Shown: positions 33,534-41,947 of the stretch, one piece after another
Numbering within the stretch: position 1 is the first letter of the stretch
How the letters are laid out: each line of letters opens with the position of its first letter
Assembly: GCA_031551755.1 (NCBI GenBank)
Contig: JAVBNE010000013.1
Location: 124,001 to 188,000 of the forward strand
Length of the DNA stretch: 64,000 bases
Reading direction: 5' to 3'
Origin: JAVBMU01 sp031551755
Lineage (GTDB): Bacteria > Actinomycetota > Actinomycetes > Actinomycetales > Cellulomonadaceae
Translations under genes and position numbers: made by a program
The notes under the pieces: model-generated
What the model was told of the DNA's origin: nothing
The model's database searches: none
Seen by the model: the letters and a program-made list of their open reading frames with translations, nothing else

Positions 33534-34994
33534 ATGACCCGAGCCGACGTCGTCGCGACAGAGGATCTCCTGACTTTCCTCGGCGCCGCGACGACCGACA
33601 CCCACCAGCGCGAGTTCTACGCGCCACAGCCGACCGGGCCATCACTAGGCTTCCTGCACGACTACGCGCGCGTGAACTACCGCACCCTGTACGCGGCCAC
33701 CCTCGCGCTGCGGATCAACGACCTGAACGCCGCCTTGATCATCGAGAACCTGCTCGCGAGCGGAGCCGAGACCACAGCCGAGGGCCGGCGAACCGAGGGC
33801 GAGCTGATTGCCGCCCGGCTCCGGACGATGCCACCGCAACGGGTGTACCGGCTCTTGGCGCGACTGTGCCAGGCAGGGAACAACAACCGCCGTCTGCGGG
33901 CGATCGCCGGAGAGTGGCTCACGGGCCGCGACCTGGCCTTCGACGCCGTGAAGTACCGCCGGCCGATGCGGATCGTCGTGCGGCATCTGCACCTCCCTGT
34001 CCCGACCGAGGTCGCCCTCGTACTGCGGGCACACGCGTGGCGCACGCGGCATTTCGAGACGCCGCTCCTGGAGACGTGGCGACGGGCGCACTACGAACGC
34101 GCGTCGCTGTACGACCTCCCCTTCACCGTCGCCGAAGGGCTCGCGGCCTCCCGCGGAGTCAAGCGCGAACTGCTGGTGGCCCATGGTCGCCTGACCGCGA
34201 CGGAACGGCTGCGCCTACAGTCCTCGGCCGAGGGGATACAGGTGGACCTCGGCTTCGACCTGGCGCGGGCTCCCCTGACCCGGCTCGCGGCCTACGTCTT
34301 GTCGCTCGACACCGAGTCCCGCAAGCGCCGCATGGTCGAGCTCGACGACGCGCTGCGCGCGTCCGCATTGCGTACGGCTGGAGCCGAGGCCGGAACGTGG
34401 GGTGACGTGCAGGCGGTGCTCGACGACTCGTACTCGTCGTCGGGGTCCACCGAGAAACGTCAGCGGCCGCTCGTGGTGGCGGTGGCATGCGCGTACCTGC
34501 TTGAGGCGCTGGCGGATCGACTGACTCTCCGGTGGACCTCGGGCCGGCGCGAGAGCCCGCTCTTCGCGATGGCACACGGGGCCACCGACCTGGCGAACCC
34601 CGTCCTCGACGCCCTGACGGACGAACCCGACCGGCTTGTGATCGTCTCGGACGGCGTCGACACCAGCCCGCCGGGTGCCGCAAGCGAAGTCCTCCGGGTC
34701 TGGTCAGGGCGGATCGATGACGGGTCGACGTCCGTCGTGCACCTCAACCCGGTGTCTGAGTCCTTCGGGGTCCGGACCCTGACGCCCGCGGTTGCCACGC
34801 TCGGCATCCGCGACGCCGAGGACCTCCCGATGCTCGTCGAACTGGCGAGGTTCGCGACCGGACGGGCGACGCACGCCGAGTTCACCGAGTACCTGGCGTC
34901 GAAGGCGACGGCCTTCCTCGGGCAACAGCGAGAAGAAGACCCCGGCGAGCCCGGCCGCCCGGACGAACCGCGGACGAAGGGGACGAAACCGTGA
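33534..34994 (+). CDS. TROVE-like/vWA domain protein
   Basis: A 486-residue cytoplasmic protein. The first 280 residues are helical repeats (GFLHDYARVNYRTLYAATLA, RVYRLLARLCQAGNNNRRLR) like the HEAT-type ring of TROVE/Ro60 proteins, though similarity is only by pattern. Residues about 290-460 are a von Willebrand A domain. Its metal site is D297-D-S299-Y-S301, with Thr351 in HGATDL and VSDGVD at 371-376. It starts with ATG after a GAGGAG ribosome site and its last bases overlap the next gene (GTGA). The pairing with an ARPP-2-like protein recalls predicted RNA-repair or RNA-damage response systems. This is an inference. Confidence 0.6.
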   Translation: MTRADVVATEDLLTFLGAATTDTHQREFYAPQPTGPSLGFLHDYARVNYRTLYAATLALRINDLNAALIIENLLASGAETTAEGRRTEGELIAARLRTMPPQRVYRLLARLCQAGNNNRRLRAIAGEWLTGRDLAFDAVKYRRPMRIVVRHLHLPVPTEVALVLRAHAWRTRHFETPLLETWRRAHYERASLYDLPFTVAEGLAASRGVKRELLVAHGRLTATERLRLQSSAEGIQVDLGFDLARAPLTRLAAYVLSLDTESRKRRMVELDDALRASALRTAGAEAGTWGDVQAVLDDSYSSSGSTEKRQRPLVVAVACAYLLEALADRLTLRWTSGRRESPLFAMAHGATDLANPVLDALTDEPDRLVIVSDGVDTSPPGAASEVLRVWSGRIDDGSTSVVHLNPVSESFGVRTLTPAVATLGIRDAEDLPMLVELARFATGRATHAEFTEYLASKATAFLGQQREEDPGEPGRPDEPRTKGTKP

Positions 34995-36202
34995 CCGGTC
35001 CAGCGAAGGAATCGCCTGCCTCCGATCAGGGCTTGCCGAGGGCGCTGGACCTCTCCGGCCTCACCCCGCGGCCACCGCAATCGTGGGGCGGGGTGCGGCT
35101 GGTGCCGCTCGTCCGCCGGCGCCCGGTGAGCGGAATCCGGCTCGACGCCCGAGCCGTCGGCGAGACGATTGCCGTGTCCACCCGCGAGCGCAACACGCTC
35201 ATCGGCTACGTCCCGCATGCCTACATCGCGACCTGGACCTCCGACGGATCGCCGGCTGCGTCCTATGGGACCCAGCTGTTGCGCCCGCAGAGCGAACCGC
35301 ACGTCGCCGAGCTCGGACTCCGCAGGCTCGTGCAGCGCAAGCGCCGCAAACCTCGCGAAGACCAGGCGCAGAACCGGGTGCGGTTCCTACCGTTGGCGCT
35401 GGCTCTCGACGGATTGCTTGGGCTGGAGTTCGGTGGCTCGGACATCGCGTGGCGCTACTTGTCCCGAGCGGCACTGCGGAACGGGCTGAGCCCCCGGGTT
35501 GAGGTGTCGATAAGTGGGTACGCGGTGCCGGGATTGGAGGAGGCGCTGCGCGTCTTCGAGATCGAGGACGGCCAAAGCGGCGTGCTCGTCTACGTGGCCG
35601 ATCAACTGGTCTCGGCCTTTGTCACACCACACCCCGCCGACTACCGGGCACTGCATGCGAGCCTGGTGCTCGATCAGTTCGGGGATGTCTTCTACGAGCC
35701 CGGATTCCAGCACGCCGCGCCGCATGGGGCCGATTCGCGGCTGGGCACCCGGTTGCCCGATGTCGATTCGCTGGCGGAGCTGCGCGCAGCCCTCACCGCC
35801 GCGACCGATACCTGGGCCAGCGGCGCGTCCGGTTCCTGGCTCGGACCGGACCTGTTCGGCGTGCTCATGTTCGACGACATGTACCAGATGGGCCCGTTCA
35901 CGCTCACCCGCTTTCTGTCGTCCTTCACCCTCGACGAGCCGAATCACCTCGGCGAAGCCATCGTCGACGACGAGGGTGCGGTCGCCTATTTGCACACCTA
36001 TCGGCTGTCGGGGAAGCAGGTACGCACCGGCCGGCTGCTGAGCGCGTTGCGGGAAGCGGAATGGAACCTGCCCGAGGTGGCCCGGGTGCTCGACACGGAC
36101 ACCGACGGCGTCCTGCGCGAGCTCGCCGCAATCGGGCTGGAGGGCATCGTCGGCCGTGCGGTGTTGGCGGGCTGGCAGGCTCGCCAACGGCGGTTGGGGT
36201 GA
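34991..36202 (+). CDS. ARPP-2-like protein, partner of the vWA protein
   Basis: A 403-residue soluble protein. The start LSGLTPRPPQSWGGVRLVPL is like proteins annotated as ARPP-2 (ARG and rhodanese-phosphatase-associated) as I recall. A second conserved half contains GVLMFDDMYQMGPFTLTRFL, followed by RVLDTDTDGVLRELAAIGLE, which looks like a helix-turn-helix. No catalytic site is evident. GTG start inside the stop of the vWA gene shows co-translation. Function unknown. Confidence 0.55.
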   Translation: MTGPAKESPASDQGLPRALDLSGLTPRPPQSWGGVRLVPLVRRRPVSGIRLDARAVGETIAVSTRERNTLIGYVPHAYIATWTSDGSPAASYGTQLLRPQSEPHVAELGLRRLVQRKRRKPREDQAQNRVRFLPLALALDGLLGLEFGGSDIAWRYLSRAALRNGLSPRVEVSISGYAVPGLEEALRVFEIEDGQSGVLVYVADQLVSAFVTPHPADYRALHASLVLDQFGDVFYEPGFQHAAPHGADSRLGTRLPDVDSLAELRAALTAATDTWASGASGSWLGPDLFGVLMFDDMYQMGPFTLTRFLSSFTLDEPNHLGEAIVDDEGAVAYLHTYRLSGKQVRTGRLLSALREAEWNLPEVARVLDTDTDGVLRELAAIGLEGIVGRAVLAGWQARQRRLG

Positions 36203-36227
36203 CGGCGGGTTCACGACCCGGCGACGC

Positions 36228-37010
36228 CTACAGCACGTGTGCCGCGTAGATCCGCAGAGCGTCCCGCACGAAGGTGGCACCGGACTCACCGCCGTAGTTG
36301 CGCGCGAATCGCGGGTCGGCGACATACATGTCCGCGAGCCCGAGGATGTACTCCTTGACGGGAGCCGCGCCCGCTCCCGGGGTGCCCGGGACGCCGCTGA
36401 GCCACTCGACGTGCCGCCGTGCGAGTTCCTGAGCCTCCGCGGACTCCGGCGCCATCCCGTCCGAGGCGGCCGCCGACCAGTCGGCCGCGAGTTCGGCGGT
36501 GCGCGCCTTCCAGGCGACCCGCTCCTCCTCGGACATTCCGCGCCACCAGGCATCGGAACGTGCGTAGGCATCCCGTCCCCAGCGTTCCTCGACCTCCTCC
36601 TGGTACTGCGTGTGGTCGAAACCGTCGAACATCGTGTCGGCCATCAGTCGGCCTCCTTCTTCGAGTGTGGTGATCGTGTGGCCCACCGACGCCATCTGCC
36701 GGGTCAGCCGGTCCCGCTCCGTGTGCAGCCAGTCGAGGTGGGTGCGCAGCGCGGAGACTTGAGCGCCCGGGTCCTGGGTGACGGCGTCGCCGAGCACATC
36801 TGCGATGACCGGAAGCCCGAGGCCGAGGTCGCGCAACAGCAGGATGCGCTGCAACCGGACCAGGGCATCGGCGTCGTAGTACCGGTATCCGTTGGAGGCG
36901 ATCCGGCTGGGTGGCAGCAGTCCGATGCCGTCGTAGTGCCGCAGGGTGCGGCTCGTGGTTCCGGTCAGTCGAGCCACCTCTTGGATAGACCAGTCTTTGG
37001 TCGTTGCCAT
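36228..37010 (-). CDS. MerR family regulator with TipAS drug-binding domain
   Basis: A 260-residue regulator of the TipAL type. The MerR helix-turn-helix is SIQEVARLTGTTSRTLRHYD and is followed by a coiled dimerisation helix (80-120). The TipAS-like all-helical domain spans about 135-260 (YQEEVEERWGRDAYARSDAW). Such proteins bind thiopeptide-like molecules and activate transcription. ATG at 37010 has AGGAG 5 bases upstream. A promoter with the 19-bp MerR spacer lies directly in front, so it probably activates itself. Confidence 0.85.
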   Translation of the reverse strand: MATTKDWSIQEVARLTGTTSRTLRHYDGIGLLPPSRIASNGYRYYDADALVRLQRILLLRDLGLGLPVIADVLGDAVTQDPGAQVSALRTHLDWLHTERDRLTRQMASVGHTITTLEEGGRLMADTMFDGFDHTQYQEEVEERWGRDAYARSDAWWRGMSEEERVAWKARTAELAADWSAAASDGMAPESAEAQELARRHVEWLSGVPGTPGAGAAPVKEYILGLADMYVADPRFARNYGGESGATFVRDALRIYAAHVL

Positions 37011-37034
37011 CACGACTCCTTCCGTGCAACACCC

Positions 37035-37065
37035 ACGGTAGAAGTTGACGCAACGTCAATGTCAA
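37035..37065 (-). promoter_or_regulatory. MerR-type 19-bp spacer promoter
   Basis: On the minus strand, TTGACA (37065-37060) and TACCGT (37040-37035) are separated by exactly 19 bases, the elongated spacer used by MerR-family activators. The spacer carries a perfect dyad TTGACG-3-CGTCAA (37045-37059). It lies 24 bases before the TipA-like gene. Confidence 0.8.
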
Positions 37066-37073
37066 GCGGGCAG

Positions 37074-37862
37074 CTACTGGAGGAAGAGCGCGACGACGCC
37101 AACGGCGACCGTCGAGAAGATCTCCCCGATGCCGATCGCCTTCGGTGTAGCGCTGCGACTGGGCATCAGCCACGCACGCGCCGCCAACACGGCGAGCACA
37201 GCAGCCGCCAACCACCACGAGGGGTCATGCCACAGGGCCATCGCGACCGCGCCCACCGTGATGGCCGCGTGATAGGTAACCGAGGCCACCAGGTAGGAAC
37301 GTCGCCCATGGGCCCGGATCATGGTCTTGACGTACAACACGGTGCCGAAGAAGTAGGCGAAGAGATAGACCGCGAGCGCCCACACCGGCGTCGGTGCCTC
37401 GGCGGCCACCTGCCAGCCGGCGCCGGAACCGGCCGGCCGACAGGCGGCATAGGCCACCACCGTCATCAGGCTGGCCGCCACCACGAGCAGCCCTCCGGAC
37501 AGCACCGTGCGCTCCTTACGTTGCGCCGACGCCCACAGCCCTGCGGCGAGGAACGGCAAGAAGGCCGGCACCCACACGATCAACGCGGCATCGAGCAGCA
37601 GGACGATCACTGCACAGGCCGCAGCGATCGCGGAGTAGGTCACCATCGGCCGCACATACCGGGGGCGACGGCGGGACTTGAGCCAGAGACCGGCCGCGAA
37701 GTAGGCAAAGTATCCGACCATCCAGGTCGCGAAGAGCGGGATGGTCACGGGGCGGGCACCCATATCCTGGATGCCACGCACGGTGCCGACAATGAACGGC
37801 AGGACGAGCATCGCCCATGCGCCGTGATGGTTGGGGACCCACCCCGAAGATCTTCCTGCCAC
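37074..37862 (-). CDS. YwiC-like membrane protein
   Basis: A 262-residue membrane protein with about eight helices. The N-terminal signature WVPNHHGAWAMLVLPFIVGT is that of the YwiC-like family, and FATWMVGYFAYFAAGLWLKS follows. Function of the family is unknown. Start at GTG 37862 is tentative; a TTG at 37883 would add seven residues. It ends just upstream of the MerR promoter and is likely expressed separately from the MerR gene. Confidence 0.72.
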   Translation of the reverse strand: MAGRSSGWVPNHHGAWAMLVLPFIVGTVRGIQDMGARPVTIPLFATWMVGYFAYFAAGLWLKSRRRPRYVRPMVTYSAIAAACAVIVLLLDAALIVWVPAFLPFLAAGLWASAQRKERTVLSGGLLVVAASLMTVVAYAACRPAGSGAGWQVAAEAPTPVWALAVYLFAYFFGTVLYVKTMIRAHGRRSYLVASVTYHAAITVGAVAMALWHDPSWWLAAAVLAVLAARAWLMPSRSATPKAIGIGEIFSTVAVGVVALFLQ

Positions 37863-37901
37863 GAAGCCCAGCTTAGTCAGCAAACCGTCGGAAGGCTGTC
37901 G

Positions 37902-38762
37902 CTACACCGTTCGCCGGGTCTTGCGGATACCGACCCACAGGCCCACGACGCACGTCACCGCTCCGGCCACGAAGCCCCACGCCACGCTGGAGTCGGCGAA
38001 GGTGCCGCCCAGCAGCGTACGTTCCGCGTCGACGATGTACGTCAACGGGTTGAATTTCGACGCCGTCTGCATCCACTGTGGGCCGGCCTCGAGCGGGAGC
38101 ATCATGCCCGACAGGATCAACAGGGGGAAGAGCAGCGACTGCTGCACACCCCAGAACAGCCACTCGCGACCCTTCGCGGCCAACCCGAGGGCACTGGACA
38201 GCGCTCCGACGCCAACGCCGAAGAGACCGAGCAGCAACAGGCCGGTCAGAAGCTGCAACGGGTACAGGGTGAAGCCGAACGGCACGCAACACAACACGAT
38301 GATCAGCCCTTGGACCACCAGCGGTGCGAACTCCTTGAGCGCCCGGCCGACGAGGATCGACGACCGGTCCAGCGGGGTGGCGAGCTGGCGTTCGTAGGAG
38401 CCGGTCATCATCTCGTAGAGCAGGTTCGACCCCGTCATGGAGGTGCCGAAGAGCGAGATCATCACGATGACGCCCGGCACGAACCATTGCAGCGTCTCGG
38501 CCGTCGACCCCCCGCTCGTCGACCCGCCGAAACCGCCGACCGCGCCGGTGAGCAGCGGCCCGAAGAGCCCGAGGAAGATCAACGGCTGCAGCAGCGAGAA
38601 GATCAACGTGAACGGGTCTCGAAGGACAAGCAGGATCTCGCGGGTAAAGACGGCGACCGTATCCCCGATGAACTTGGCCGGGCCGGATCGCAGGACGATG
38701 TCGGCAGCCTCGGTCCCGGTGGGGGTGGATGTGGTGGCGGCGGTGGCCGCAGAGCTGTTCAT
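37902..38762 (-). CDS. ABC-2 type exporter permease
   Basis: A 286-residue permease with six helices, of the drug-exporter (DrrB-like) group. The cytoplasmic N terminus ends in VFTREILLVLRDPFTLIFSL, and WFVPGVIVMISLFGTSMTGS and NPLTYIVDAERTLLGG are typical. The ATG overlaps the stop of the ATPase gene (TGATG) and AGGAGG lies 7 bases before it. Together with the ATPase it forms an exporter that the adjacent TetR regulator probably controls. Confidence 0.88.
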   Translation of the reverse strand: MNSSAATAATTSTPTGTEAADIVLRSGPAKFIGDTVAVFTREILLVLRDPFTLIFSLLQPLIFLGLFGPLLTGAVGGFGGSTSGGSTAETLQWFVPGVIVMISLFGTSMTGSNLLYEMMTGSYERQLATPLDRSSILVGRALKEFAPLVVQGLIIVLCCVPFGFTLYPLQLLTGLLLLGLFGVGVGALSSALGLAAKGREWLFWGVQQSLLFPLLILSGMMLPLEAGPQWMQTASKFNPLTYIVDAERTLLGGTFADSSVAWGFVAGAVTCVVGLWVGIRKTRRTV

Positions 38763-39820
38763 CACGCTGCCTCCTCGCGCAGGCTCCGTCCGGTCAGATT
38801 CAGGAACACGTCGTCGAGGCTGGCCTGCTTCAGCTCCGCCGAGCGCACGGTGAAACCGCCGAGGCGCAACCCCTCAATCGCTGCGGGCAGCCGGTCCGCG
38901 CCGTGCTGGGTGGAGATGGTCACCCGGTGCAGGCCGTCCAAGCGGCCAACCGGTCCGTGGTCATCCACCGTCACCTGCCCGACGTCGGGCGGCAACGCCG
39001 CCCGGATGCCGGTGGCGCCCGCACCGGCCGGGCCGGCGAGGCTCGCGTTGCCGGAAGCATCCCCAGCGCCGTCGGCCGCGGCTGCCCCGCCAGCGGCGCT
39101 GTCGGCAGCCACCGTGAGCGTGATGACATCGTCGGCGTGGTTGTGCTTGAGGTCCCCCGGAGTGGCGTCCGCGATGATCTCGCCGTGGTCGATGATGACC
39201 ACCCGCTCGGCCATGTTGTCGGCCTCGTCCAGGTAGTGCGTGGTGAGCACGAGCGTCATGCCGTATTGCTCGCGCATGGCGCCGATGTGCTCCCACAGGT
39301 TGGCGCGCGAATGCGGGTCGAGACCTGTGGTGGGCTCGTCGAGGAAGAGCAGCGGCGGCCGGTTCATCAGCCCGAGGGCGACGTCAAGCCGGCGCTTCTG
39401 ACCGCCGGAGAGGGACTGAACGGTCCGCTTCTCCAGGCCAGCCAGATCGAGTGCGGCGAGCAGGTCACTCGCCCGTTTCTTGTACTCACTGGCAGCCAGC
39501 CCGTAGAACCTCCCCTGGTTGTGCAGCTCATCGGCCACCCGGTAGGAGTAGCCGCCGCCGTTGCCTTGCCCGATGTACCCGATCCGGGCGCGTACCTGCG
39601 CCGGCTCACGGGCGACGTCGAAGCCCGCGACCTCCGCGGTCCCCGCAGTCGGCTCCAGGAGGCTGGTCAACATGCGCAGGGTGGTGGACTTGCCTGCGCC
39701 ATTGGGGCCGAGGAAGGCGACCAACTCGCCCTCCCGGACGTCGATATCGATGCCCTTGACGGCCTCGACGGTCTCTTTCTTGCGGTGGAAGGTCTTGGTC
39801 AGGCCGCGCGCTCGGATCAC
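38762..39820 (-). CDS. ABC exporter ATPase (DrrA-like)
   Basis: A 352-residue ATP-binding subunit. Walker A is GPNGAGKSTT (39-48), the signature is LSGGQKRRLD, Walker B LLFLDEPTTG, and the H-loop TTHYLDEADN. After about residue 230 a low-complexity Ala/Gly/Asp insertion of about 35 residues interrupts the C-terminal domain, which resumes with the DUF4162-like part (RVTISTQHG to LKQASLDDVFLNLTG). The GTG start at 39820 has AAAGGA 7 bases upstream. It is divergent from its presumed TetR repressor. Confidence 0.88.
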   Translation of the reverse strand: MIRARGLTKTFHRKKETVEAVKGIDIDVREGELVAFLGPNGAGKSTTLRMLTSLLEPTAGTAEVAGFDVAREPAQVRARIGYIGQGNGGGYSYRVADELHNQGRFYGLAASEYKKRASDLLAALDLAGLEKRTVQSLSGGQKRRLDVALGLMNRPPLLFLDEPTTGLDPHSRANLWEHIGAMREQYGMTLVLTTHYLDEADNMAERVVIIDHGEIIADATPGDLKHNHADDVITLTVAADSAAGGAAAADGAGDASGNASLAGPAGAGATGIRAALPPDVGQVTVDDHGPVGRLDGLHRVTISTQHGADRLPAAIEGLRLGGFTVRSAELKQASLDDVFLNLTGRSLREEAA

Positions 39821-39833
39821 CGATGCGTCCTTT

Positions 39834-39880
39834 CGTACGCCGTACCGAAATGATCGCCCTACGCTAGCATACGGCGTACG
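39834..39880. promoter_or_regulatory. Paired TetR operator sites in the divergent region
   Basis: CGTACGCCGTA (39834-39844) is repeated in inverted form as TACGGCGTACG (39870-39880), a perfect 11-bp match with 25 bases between. Each copy contains the near-palindrome GTACGCCGTAC or its complement. The sites flank the promoters of both the exporter operon and the TetR gene, as expected for mutual repression. Confidence 0.78.
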
Positions 39881-39905
39881 GGAATGGATGATGAGGAGAT
39901 GAAAG

Positions 39906-40697
39906 ATGGCGGACGACGACCCCGGTGAGGTGCCGCGTCCCCCGGACGTCGTGCGGCGGCTCGCCCTTCTGTGGGACCCGCCCACGCCGTCAGCCCGCGG
40001 ACGCCGGCCGCGATTCGTCCTGGCCGACGTCGTCCAAGCCGGGATCACCGTGGCGCTCGACGGCGGACTCGAGGCGCTTTCGATGCGCCGGGTGGCAGCC
40101 GAACTCGGCGTCGGCGCGATGTCCCTGTACACCTACGTCCCCGGCCGCGCCGAGCTGATCGACCTGATGATCGACCGCGCCTACGGCGAACTCGACCTCC
40201 CAGTGGCTGGAATGCCGTGGCGGGCCGCGCTCGACCAGTACGCCCGGCAGTTCTGGCAACTGTACCTGCGTCACCCCTGGCTCCTCCAGACGACGTCCTG
40301 GCGCACCCCGCTCGCCCCGCATGTGCTCGACGCCGAAGAAGCCGGGCTGCGCACCCTCATCGACACCCCGCTGACCGAGACGCAGGTCGTGGACTTCCTG
40401 GGGCTGGTGAACAGCATGGTGCAGGGCCTCGCCCGGGGCGCCATCGCCGAGGCCCAGGAACGCGCCAGCTCAGGGCAAAGCTGGGACGACTACTGGACGT
40501 CGGTGAGCAGCTTCTGGCAGGACTGGTTCGACACCGATCGGTACCCGGTGATGACCCGGGTGTGGAACGCCGGAGCCTTCGAGAAGGCCAGCGATTTCGA
40601 GTCGATCCTGGAACGACTGCTCGACGCCGTCGAGGGCAGCATCGCGCGCGCTCGGACGTCGGCCGTCGAGGTATCGGAGGACGCCGCCAGCAGGTGA
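39906..40697 (+). CDS. TetR family repressor of the adjacent ABC exporter
   Basis: A 263-residue regulator. A polar N-terminal arm of about 40 residues precedes the helix-turn-helix ALSMRRVAAELGVGAMSLYT and YVPGRAELIDLM. The C-terminal domain resembles the TetR_C (tetracyclin repressor-like) group (WRAALDQYARQFWQLYLRHP). AGGAG lies 7 bases before the ATG. Its divergent position and the paired dyads make the exporter the likely target. Confidence 0.87.
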   Translation: MADDDPGEVPRPPDVVRRLALLWDPPTPSARGRRPRFVLADVVQAGITVALDGGLEALSMRRVAAELGVGAMSLYTYVPGRAELIDLMIDRAYGELDLPVAGMPWRAALDQYARQFWQLYLRHPWLLQTTSWRTPLAPHVLDAEEAGLRTLIDTPLTETQVVDFLGLVNSMVQGLARGAIAEAQERASSGQSWDDYWTSVSSFWQDWFDTDRYPVMTRVWNAGAFEKASDFESILERLLDAVEGSIARARTSAVEVSEDAASR

Positions 40698-40725
40698 GCG
40701 GACCGGGACCACGCGAACCGGTTCG

Positions 40726-41511
40726 CTATACCTGCAGGTTCGCGCGTGCGTAGGCGAGCGAATCGGCCAGATCCCGGCGACGATCGGCCGCGAGCTTCGC
40801 ACGCCGGGTGGAGATCTCGACCACCACCGACCCGGCCCAGCCCCGCCGCACCAGCTCCCGCAGCACGGCATCGCAGGCCATCTCCCCCCGGCCCGGCACC
40901 AGGTGTTCATCCTTGTAGCTGCTTGTGCCGTCGGCCAGGTGCACATGCGCCAACCGCTCCCCGAAGACGTCGAGCAGGTGCAGCGGGTCCTGCTGTGCGA
41001 TCGCGGCATGGGACAGGTCGAGGGTGACCAGGTCGTAGTCGTGGTCGGTCGGGTCCCACCCCGGCAGATAGGCCTGCATCTCCCGCTTGCCGTTGCGCCA
41101 TGGGAACATGTTTTCGACCGCGACGCGCACGCCGGTCGAACGGGTCAGCTCGCGCACCAGCTCCGCGAACTCCTGGGCATAACGGTATTGCCAGCGGAAC
41201 GGTGGATGAACCACCACCACCTCGGCGCCCACCTCGAGGGCGAGATCGAAGCTCCGCCGCAGCTTCGGGCCAGGGGCCTTCCCCCACACCCGGCGGCTGA
41301 CCAGCAGAGTCGGGGCATGGATCGAGCGGATCGGCACCCCATGATCTGCTGCGAGCGTGGACAGCGCCCTCGCGTCCTGCGTCGCGTCCTCCGCCCAGAC
41401 CATGACCTCGACACCGTCGTAGCCGAGCGTGGCCGCCTGCTCGAAGGCATAGGCACTGGTACGCGGGTAGACCGACGCCGTCGACAGACAGACCTCAATG
41501 CCCTCGCGCAT
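40726..41511 (-). CDS. TIM-barrel sugar phosphate isomerase/epimerase-like protein
   Basis: A 261-residue protein of the xylose isomerase-like/AP endonuclease 2 TIM-barrel superfamily. Metal-binding-type stretches are VVVHPPF, RVAVENMFPW, VTLDLSHAAIA and HVHLADGTSS, then GSVVVEIS near the end. It converges on the TetR gene with a 28-base gap. The ATG at 41511 is favoured over GTG at 41520 for its GAGG upstream. The substrate is unknown; it could be a sugar or inositol derivative. Confidence 0.8.
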   Translation of the reverse strand: MREGIEVCLSTASVYPRTSAYAFEQAATLGYDGVEVMVWAEDATQDARALSTLAADHGVPIRSIHAPTLLVSRRVWGKAPGPKLRRSFDLALEVGAEVVVVHPPFRWQYRYAQEFAELVRELTRSTGVRVAVENMFPWRNGKREMQAYLPGWDPTDHDYDLVTLDLSHAAIAQQDPLHLLDVFGERLAHVHLADGTSSYKDEHLVPGRGEMACDAVLRELVRRGWAGSVVVEISTRRAKLAADRRRDLADSLAYARANLQV

Positions 41512-41568
41512 GCGCCTCACCCTAAACCGAACCGGGCACGCACGGGCCTCGTCGCCCGAGGGAGATGT

Positions 41569-41826
41569 TCAGGCAGCACCCAGGTAGCAGCGGTGGCCGA
41601 GGCCGGCGCTGGTTGGGCTGCGCGGCACGAGTTCGCTGATCAAACCGAGATACAAGGGGCATTGCTCAGCGAGCTGGTTGGCCTGGGCGATGGCGCGCGG
41701 AGTGGGACCCGTCCTACGGGACGGGAACGCCGGATCGAAGGCCACCTGATGGCACGAAGCCATGTGCAGCTCGTGGAGCAGATTGATGTGCTCGTCCAGG
41801 CACGTGGTCGTCACGATCTCGGTCAT
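41569..41826 (-). CDS. Degenerate WhiB-like small protein
   Basis: An 85-residue protein aligned by eye with WhiB: HMASCHQVAFDPAFPSR matches the first-Cys region (AC...DPELFFP), and RAIAQANQLAEQCPLY matches A..C..CPV. Only two of the four cluster cysteines are in place (Cys25 and Cys56); the CxxC pair is broken because the first Cys is replaced by Ala/Glu residues. The end HRCYLG replaces the GVWGG turn. It therefore probably cannot hold a normal 4Fe-4S cluster. It may be a regulator, or not a WhiB at all. Confidence 0.5.
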   Translation of the reverse strand: MTEIVTTTCLDEHINLLHELHMASCHQVAFDPAFPSRRTGPTPRAIAQANQLAEQCPLYLGLISELVPRSPTSAGLGHRCYLGAA

Positions 41827-41947
41827 CTTGCCCTCGTCTCCGGCCGCGGTACGACGCGACGGTAACTCCTAGTTACACCGCGCCGTGGCTTATGCGGAGA
41901 GAATCACATATTCCCGGTTGGGTCAAGCAATTCCCAGACTGTTTCCG

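Noticed and set aside
33275..34405. A 376-codon plus-strand frame over the vWA gene
   Set aside because: The in-frame neighbour at 33534 has a strong ribosome site and recognisable vWA motifs; this one is Arg/Ala/Pro-rich noise.
36156..39236. A 1,026-codon open frame on the plus strand
   Set aside because: It runs antisense across the MerR, YwiC and ABC genes. Its protein is rich in His, Arg, Gln and Gly with no motif, typical of the antisense of GC-rich genes.
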